NCBI GenBank assembly: GCA_028622995.1
Contig: JAJQJQ010000016.1
Location: forward strand, 1,736,001-1,800,000
Origin: Panagrolaimus kolymaensis
Taxonomy: Eukaryota; Nematoda; Chromadorea; Rhabditida; Panagrolaimidae
DNA: 64,000 nucleotides
Reading direction: 5' to 3'
Shown: piece after piece, positions 59,827-64,000 of the stretch
How the letters are laid out: each line of letters begins with the position of its first letter
Position numbering within the stretch: position 1 is the first letter of the stretch
The notes under the pieces: model-generated
What the model saw: only the letters and a program-made list of their open reading frames with translations
Database searches by the model: none
Told to the model about the DNA's origin: nothing
Translations under genes and position numbers: made by a program

Positions 59827-60139
59827 TTTAAATTTGTTTTTACTACTTATTTATTGAATAAATTTTTTGTTTGTTTGTATAACTATTTATTATGTTTGAA
59901 AATATTTATCAAAAAATTTCCTTCTCACAGAAATCTCGCTTTTCTAAAAGTACATATCTTAATAGTTGCAGCGGCATAAACCATTTCGGCTCACACGTCT
60001 CTTCCTAACTTTTATTGTGTGCTCTTTTCTTCTTTTTTTTAAACTTGACATTAATGGTTTTTTATTTTCGCTTTTTAATTATTTATTTTAACACAACCCG
60101 ATTCCAAATTTAGAGATCGTTTATTTTTAATCCACTTTT
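59827..60139. other. Convergent 3' untranslated region
   Basis: This lies between the INTS15-like stop and the phosphatase stop; AT-rich, with no supported feature. Confidence 0.4.
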
Positions 60140-61693
60140 CTAATTAAAACTTCGAGGATAAAATTTTGTTTGGTAATTATTTTGAAGGCTTCCACTATAG
60201 AATGAAAAAGTTCCATTTTCTTTTGTCAATGAAACTTTCACAAATCCTCCATTGGAAAATCCAAGTTGTGAGAATGGATTCCAAGTTTTTGGATATGAAA
60301 AAAGCAAAGATCCTTGAGGAATATTATTTATGTTTCGAGATGATCGATCACTTCTTGAACCGGCGCCAGAAACAATATACATCATTGAAGTGGAATCCGT
60401 ATCATTTGTGTGTTGGAGGATTTGAACTATAAAAAAAGCATTAGAATGCAATTAAAAAAAGAGAACGCACTATTATGGTCGTGACCCGCGGTATATACAG
60501 TAGCATTGTATTTGCGTAGTAATGGATCGAGACGATTCAACAAACATGAATTACTTCCATGTTCGCACATAGAATAAATAGGATAATGCCCAGCGACAAA
60601 TAAATAATCCGCTCTGAAATGGGATTGAATAGTAATTAATATATAAAATAATGAGAGACAAGGATATAATAAAAGCTTTTATCAGAGAATTTTTTTTATT
60701 ACTCAGACTACTAACTTTGGTTTTTAATTTAACTTCCTAAAAAATTATAGCCTCATCCTTTTGAAGTTAGCAAAGTTATTTCTCTTTTCTTAAAAACCAA
60801 AATAAATATTTTTTTATAAAAACTTACTTCGATTCAGCAAGTTCCTTTTCAATCCATTGCCATTGTTTATCAGCAACAACAGGATCATCAGGTTTATCGG
60901 GGACAAGTTTTTTATGCCAAAGCCATGAAAGAATATCGCTGCCATCAACATCGATACAATTTCCACATAATTCAATTGTATCAATCATAATTATTTGAAG
61001 TGTTGTATTTGGATTTCCAAAATGATACTTAATTGAATAATATGGAGATGGAAAAGTCCATAAATTGCTTCTTTTTGTATGGAGAACTTGGGCAGATACA
61101 TTTCCAAGGTGATCATGATTGCCAGCAATCACAAACCATGGAAGCAACGGCTCTTTATAAGGATCCTCGAAGCTTCTCTTAAACCTTTTTTTTATAGAAA
61201 AACATATGTAAAGAGGAGGAAATAAATACCCAAAAACGAGAATCATCAAGATTTTGGACACCATTAAAATAAAAATTATCTCCCAAGTTTAAAATGAACT
61301 TTGTGTTTGGTGATTCTAATGCAACTTTATTTAGAGCTTCGGCAACTTTGCGTTGAGCAAACGAAGTGTAAAATGGTGGAGGAAGACCTCCAGTATCACC
61401 AATAAGGATGAATTCAAGGATGGAATCGGATGTTGAACATCCAGCTGAAGAAGTGCAAGCAAGTCGATTTTCCAATGCTGTTAATTTTTCACTTGAAGAA
61501 TCAAGACCAACTATAACATAAAAATATGTTAGTAAAGGAATTAAACTAAAATCATATTTTCTTCGATTTCGTCCTTAGAAATAATATTCAGGTTTAATTT
61601 ATAAACAAACTAATAATTAAAAGTCGCTTTAAATTATTAAAGTTTTTTACCAGCAAAAGAAATAAAACAAATACCAAACACCCAAATTCGCAT
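60140..61693 (-). CDS. Purple acid phosphatase (tartrate-resistant, ACP5 type)
   Basis: Secreted or lysosomal Fe-metal phosphatase of about 400 residues in five or so exons. The start at 61693 gives a signal peptide 'MRIWVFGICFISFA' just after a TTTTTAG acceptor. The metallophosphoesterase blocks are 'LIGDTGGLP', 'LNLGDNFYFNGV', 'VIAGNHDHLG', 'LFVAGHYPIYSMCEHG' and 'YTAGHDHN', the full set of metal ligands including the Tyr that gives the purple charge-transfer colour. 'RSNLWTFPSPYYSI' is typical of the small mammalian-type enzyme. An insertion with 'ELCGNCIDVDGSD' lies in the region corresponding to the proteolytic loop. The stop is at 60140. Confidence 0.94.
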
Positions 61694-62152
61694 ATTGTCA
61701 ACCTAAAAATGAAATAAAATTTAATAATTAAATCCAAGGGTAAAATAATAAAGGGAAACAAATTTGCGAACAAATACCATTAATCCTTCATTCAATCTAA
61801 ACATAAAAAAAATGATGGCTCTCAACCAAAAAAGAGGTTTTTTATGAAATTGAAAGAAGAGGTCGGAATGACTGACGTCAAATTCTTTCTTCCTCGATCC
61901 ATTTTGAATCACACTTTTTTCCACGACAAAAAAAAAAACAGAGCAAAATTTAATACGAAAAACGACAATCAAAAAACCTCAAATTTCAATGAGGGCAAAA
62001 CATTTTATAAACAAATTTATAAAAATCTTGAAAAGAGTGAAGTTTGAAAATAAAATAAATTTGCGTGCATACATACATTCGTTTATTTAACAAACCTTTG
62101 ACCTCCTCCTCCTCCTCGCTTAATGCTTTATTTTTCATTTTGAAAAATAAGT
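61694..62152. promoter_or_regulatory. Divergent upstream region (phosphatase / kringle gene)
   Basis: 460 bases between divergent starts; AT-rich, with a short CTC-rich run near 62101-62118. No defined element. Confidence 0.3.
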
Positions 62153-63413
62153 ATGAATCATATTTTAATAACATTGCTCTTTTTTTTAACTTCCGTTGTT
62201 GAAAGCGAAATTTATGATGGCAAATTTTTTGATCCTCGAAATTATACTTGTTTGTTTTTAATTTAAAAAAAATATCATCATGAGGCCGAACATTTTCAGA
62301 TGCTGATTGTATTTTGCTTGATAAACCATATATTTATATGGGTGAAAAATCAACTGATAAAACAGGAAATCAATGTGAAATATGGAAAACTGTAACAAAT
62401 TTAAATATGGAAAAGCTTAAAGGATTTAATATATTGTAAGTTCATTTTTAAAAGCAAAGTGTTTTTTTTAATAATTGTTTTTGGTTTAAGCTTTTTTGCA
62501 GAAGAATACTTTGAACATAATCATTGCCGAAATATTCCATTGGATGCATATGAACGTAATTCAAAATTCAATAATGCATCAGCTCATTTATATGTTCAAA
62601 CGAAAGGTTGGAAAAATGGTCCATGGTGTTATGTCAAAGTTCCAGATGAAAGTAATACAATTATTTTTGGAATTAATGATGGTCCAACGCCATTTAATGA
62701 AACATCCGAATATGCTCCAATGCCATGTTTCGAGGAATGTAATCCACGACAATTGGAATCAACAACAGGTGAGAAAAAAATTATATCTTTGTTTTACTTT
62801 TGTTATGCAAGATTTTTAGTTCCGCCTCAAATTCCAAGAAAAAAACTTCGTGAATTCCTTTACAATAATGATACAATTACAATTATTTCTAATGCTTTGT
62901 ATTCAAGTTTTGATCATGGTGACTCAAATTATTACATTTCAGTAAGTTTTTAATTTGCTCATTTCTATAGTACTCGTCTGGTAAACTTTAGCAGCAATAT
63001 CTCAAAGCCATTTCTTAAATTACATAATTTCAGAAACCATCAACGAAAGTTTTCTCAGCTCATTTTCTAAAAACACGAAAACAATTGGTTTATTATGGAA
63101 TGCCATTATTTGTTCTTGTAATTGCAAGCATTTTTGCTAAACATTATTATTCAAAATGGAAAGCCAATAAAAAAGCAGCGAAGAAAGAAGAAAAAGATGT
63201 CAAAAAAGAAGAAGAGGCTGTAGAAAATAATAACCAAAATGAAAAACCAGAAGCAAAAGAAGAAGCAGCAATGGTAGCACCCGAAAAGGTAATTTTACAT
63301 ACAGAACGAACAACTCAAGCTAGTTTACATAAAATTTATTTCAGATATCTCAAGAAAAGCTTCCGATGCAACAACAGCAATCACCACAAAAGAAAAAATT
63401 GAGAAAACGTTGA
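62153..63413 (+). CDS. Single-kringle type I membrane protein
   Basis: About 310 residues. The signal peptide 'MNHILITLLFFLTSVVES' starts at 62153. The ectodomain reads 'YMGEKSTDKTGNQCEIW', then 'HNHCRNIPLDAYERNS', 'GPWCYVKVPDES' and 'PMPCFEEC', the kringle order (Gly-x-x-x-Thr-x-x-Gly-x-x-Cys-x-x-Trp, Cys-Arg-Asn, Pro-Trp-Cys-Tyr) with extra residues between. A membrane helix 'YYGMPLFVLVIASIFAKHYY' is followed by a Lys/Glu-rich tail ending 'KKKLRKR'. One kringle plus one membrane helix recalls PIK3IP1, but I cannot claim orthology. Introns are at about 62250, 62436, 62768, 62943 and 63288. The FAM76 gene starts 246 bases downstream. Confidence 0.75.
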
Positions 63414-63658
63414 TTTTTTGGTTTGAGTATATTAATTGTTGAGTTTAAATAAAAAAATATTAAAATAATTTCGTCGATAAAATAAAGCTTCACGATTAAT
63501 TTCCAGCGGTTCGTCCTTCATTCAAAAATTCGAACGCACAAAAAAATGTCATTGAGTTTGCGCAACTTAGAGAAAAAATTTGGTCAATGTTTTATATAAA
63601 ATTGTGCGAATTCTTTTTATGTATTTAATTTTTGTTTGTATCATCAATCAAAATAAAA

Positions 63659-63955
63659 ATGATGAAACGATGTTACAATTGTCGACATGATTTAGGTGAT
63701 AATAGTGCTAGCGGCGGCATTCAATGTGATAAGTGCAAGAAAAATGAAGAGAAATATGGAAAAGTGAGTGAAATATTTTTAGTGTAAAAATAATATATGT
63801 TTTTTTGTTGCTAAATTTAGCCTGAACGTTGTAAATATTGTCAGCTTCCTGCTGCTTTTATTGCGTCAAAATGTGTTTATTGTACACATTACGAACGCAA
63901 AATAGGTTCACCAATACCATGTTCAAAATGCGGATTAAAGTGTGCTTTCAGTAAA
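63659..63955 (+). CDS. FAM76 family protein, 3' truncated by window
   Basis: The first two exons (63659-63763 and 63821-63955) of a Cys-rich, probably nuclear FAM76 protein. Exon 1: 'MMKRCYNCRHDLGDNSASGG' with 'CDKC'. Exon 2: 'ERCKYCQLPAAFIASKCVYC' then 'PCSKCGLKCAFSK', which matches the FAM76 block of CxxC pairs around 'AAFI..KC..C'. The junction is phase 0. A donor GTACGT at 63956 leads to an intron that leaves the window. FAM76 proteins have no settled biochemical function; human FAM76B is linked to hnRNPA2B1 and NF-kB regulation. Confidence 0.85.
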
Positions 63956-64000
63956 GTACGTTTTCGTTAACCAACATCTTAGATATTAAATATAAATGTT

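Overview
This is a window of a nematode nuclear genome. It is AT-rich and built of intron-dense protein genes. The introns are mostly 45-60 nt, with GTAAG-type donors and T-rich acceptors that usually end TTTTAG or TTTCAG. The gene set is metazoan and includes nematode-typical families: an innexin, a LIN-28 heterochronic regulator, a MOLO1/TPM membrane protein, a ZP-domain cuticlin-like protein, a tandem-CCCH RNA-binding protein and a Scratch-type zinc-finger factor. The preference for TTTTAG over TTTTCAG acceptors suggests a nematode outside Caenorhabditis, perhaps clade IV, but that is a guess. I saw no tRNA, rRNA or CRISPR.

Layout. 1-2618 is the 3' part of an ABCF3 translation-associated ATPase. 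3228-5100 is an orphan zinc-ribbon protein. 5621-9080 (minus) is a MOLO1-family membrane protein; its large third-exon-side intron carries, on the opposite strand, a small gene (7081-7821) whose N-terminus reads as a BRC-like RAD51-binding repeat. 9783-10919 (minus) and 11258-11856 (plus) are two divergent nematode membrane proteins. 12822-17515 holds an adenylation-carrier-reductase enzyme followed by a short-chain dehydrogenase, which may form a small biosynthetic unit. 18169-21710 is the ER ubiquitin ligase MARCH6/Doa10, convergent with a calumenin (21917-23041).

23158-28659 is gene-poor. It holds two long foldback elements, a possible micropeptide gene, the Scratch-family transcription factor (24144-26359, minus) and a structured GC-richer island. 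28660-33283 holds ribosomal protein eL43, an exon-modular repeat protein and an SH2-pseudokinase. These are followed by NUDT21/CFIm25 (minus), a CCCH protein, an SLC25A42-like carrier and a PWWP3-like gene whose first intron contains an arginase on the other strand. 40903-47587 holds a LysM membrane protein, the NAD-isocitrate dehydrogenase alpha subunit and a DPP-IV-family peptidase.

49900-53783 is a ZP-domain protein with a very long proline-rich region, convergent with lin-28 (54278-55029). The strand opposite the lin-28 3' UTR shows two perfect 8-base lin-4/miR-125 seed matches. After a 241-bp transposon-like element with 9-bp direct repeats come an innexin, an Integrator INTS15-like protein, a purple acid phosphatase (minus), a kringle-transmembrane protein and the 5' end of a FAM76 gene that runs off the window.

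The most notable observations are the intron-nested BRC-repeat micro-gene, the lin-4 site cluster on lin-28, the adenylating reductase plus SDR pair with a non-amino-acid-like A4 core, and the three non-autonomous transposon-like repeats. Splice models here were made by eye by keeping reading frame across GT-AG (once GC-AG) introns; none was tested against transcripts.
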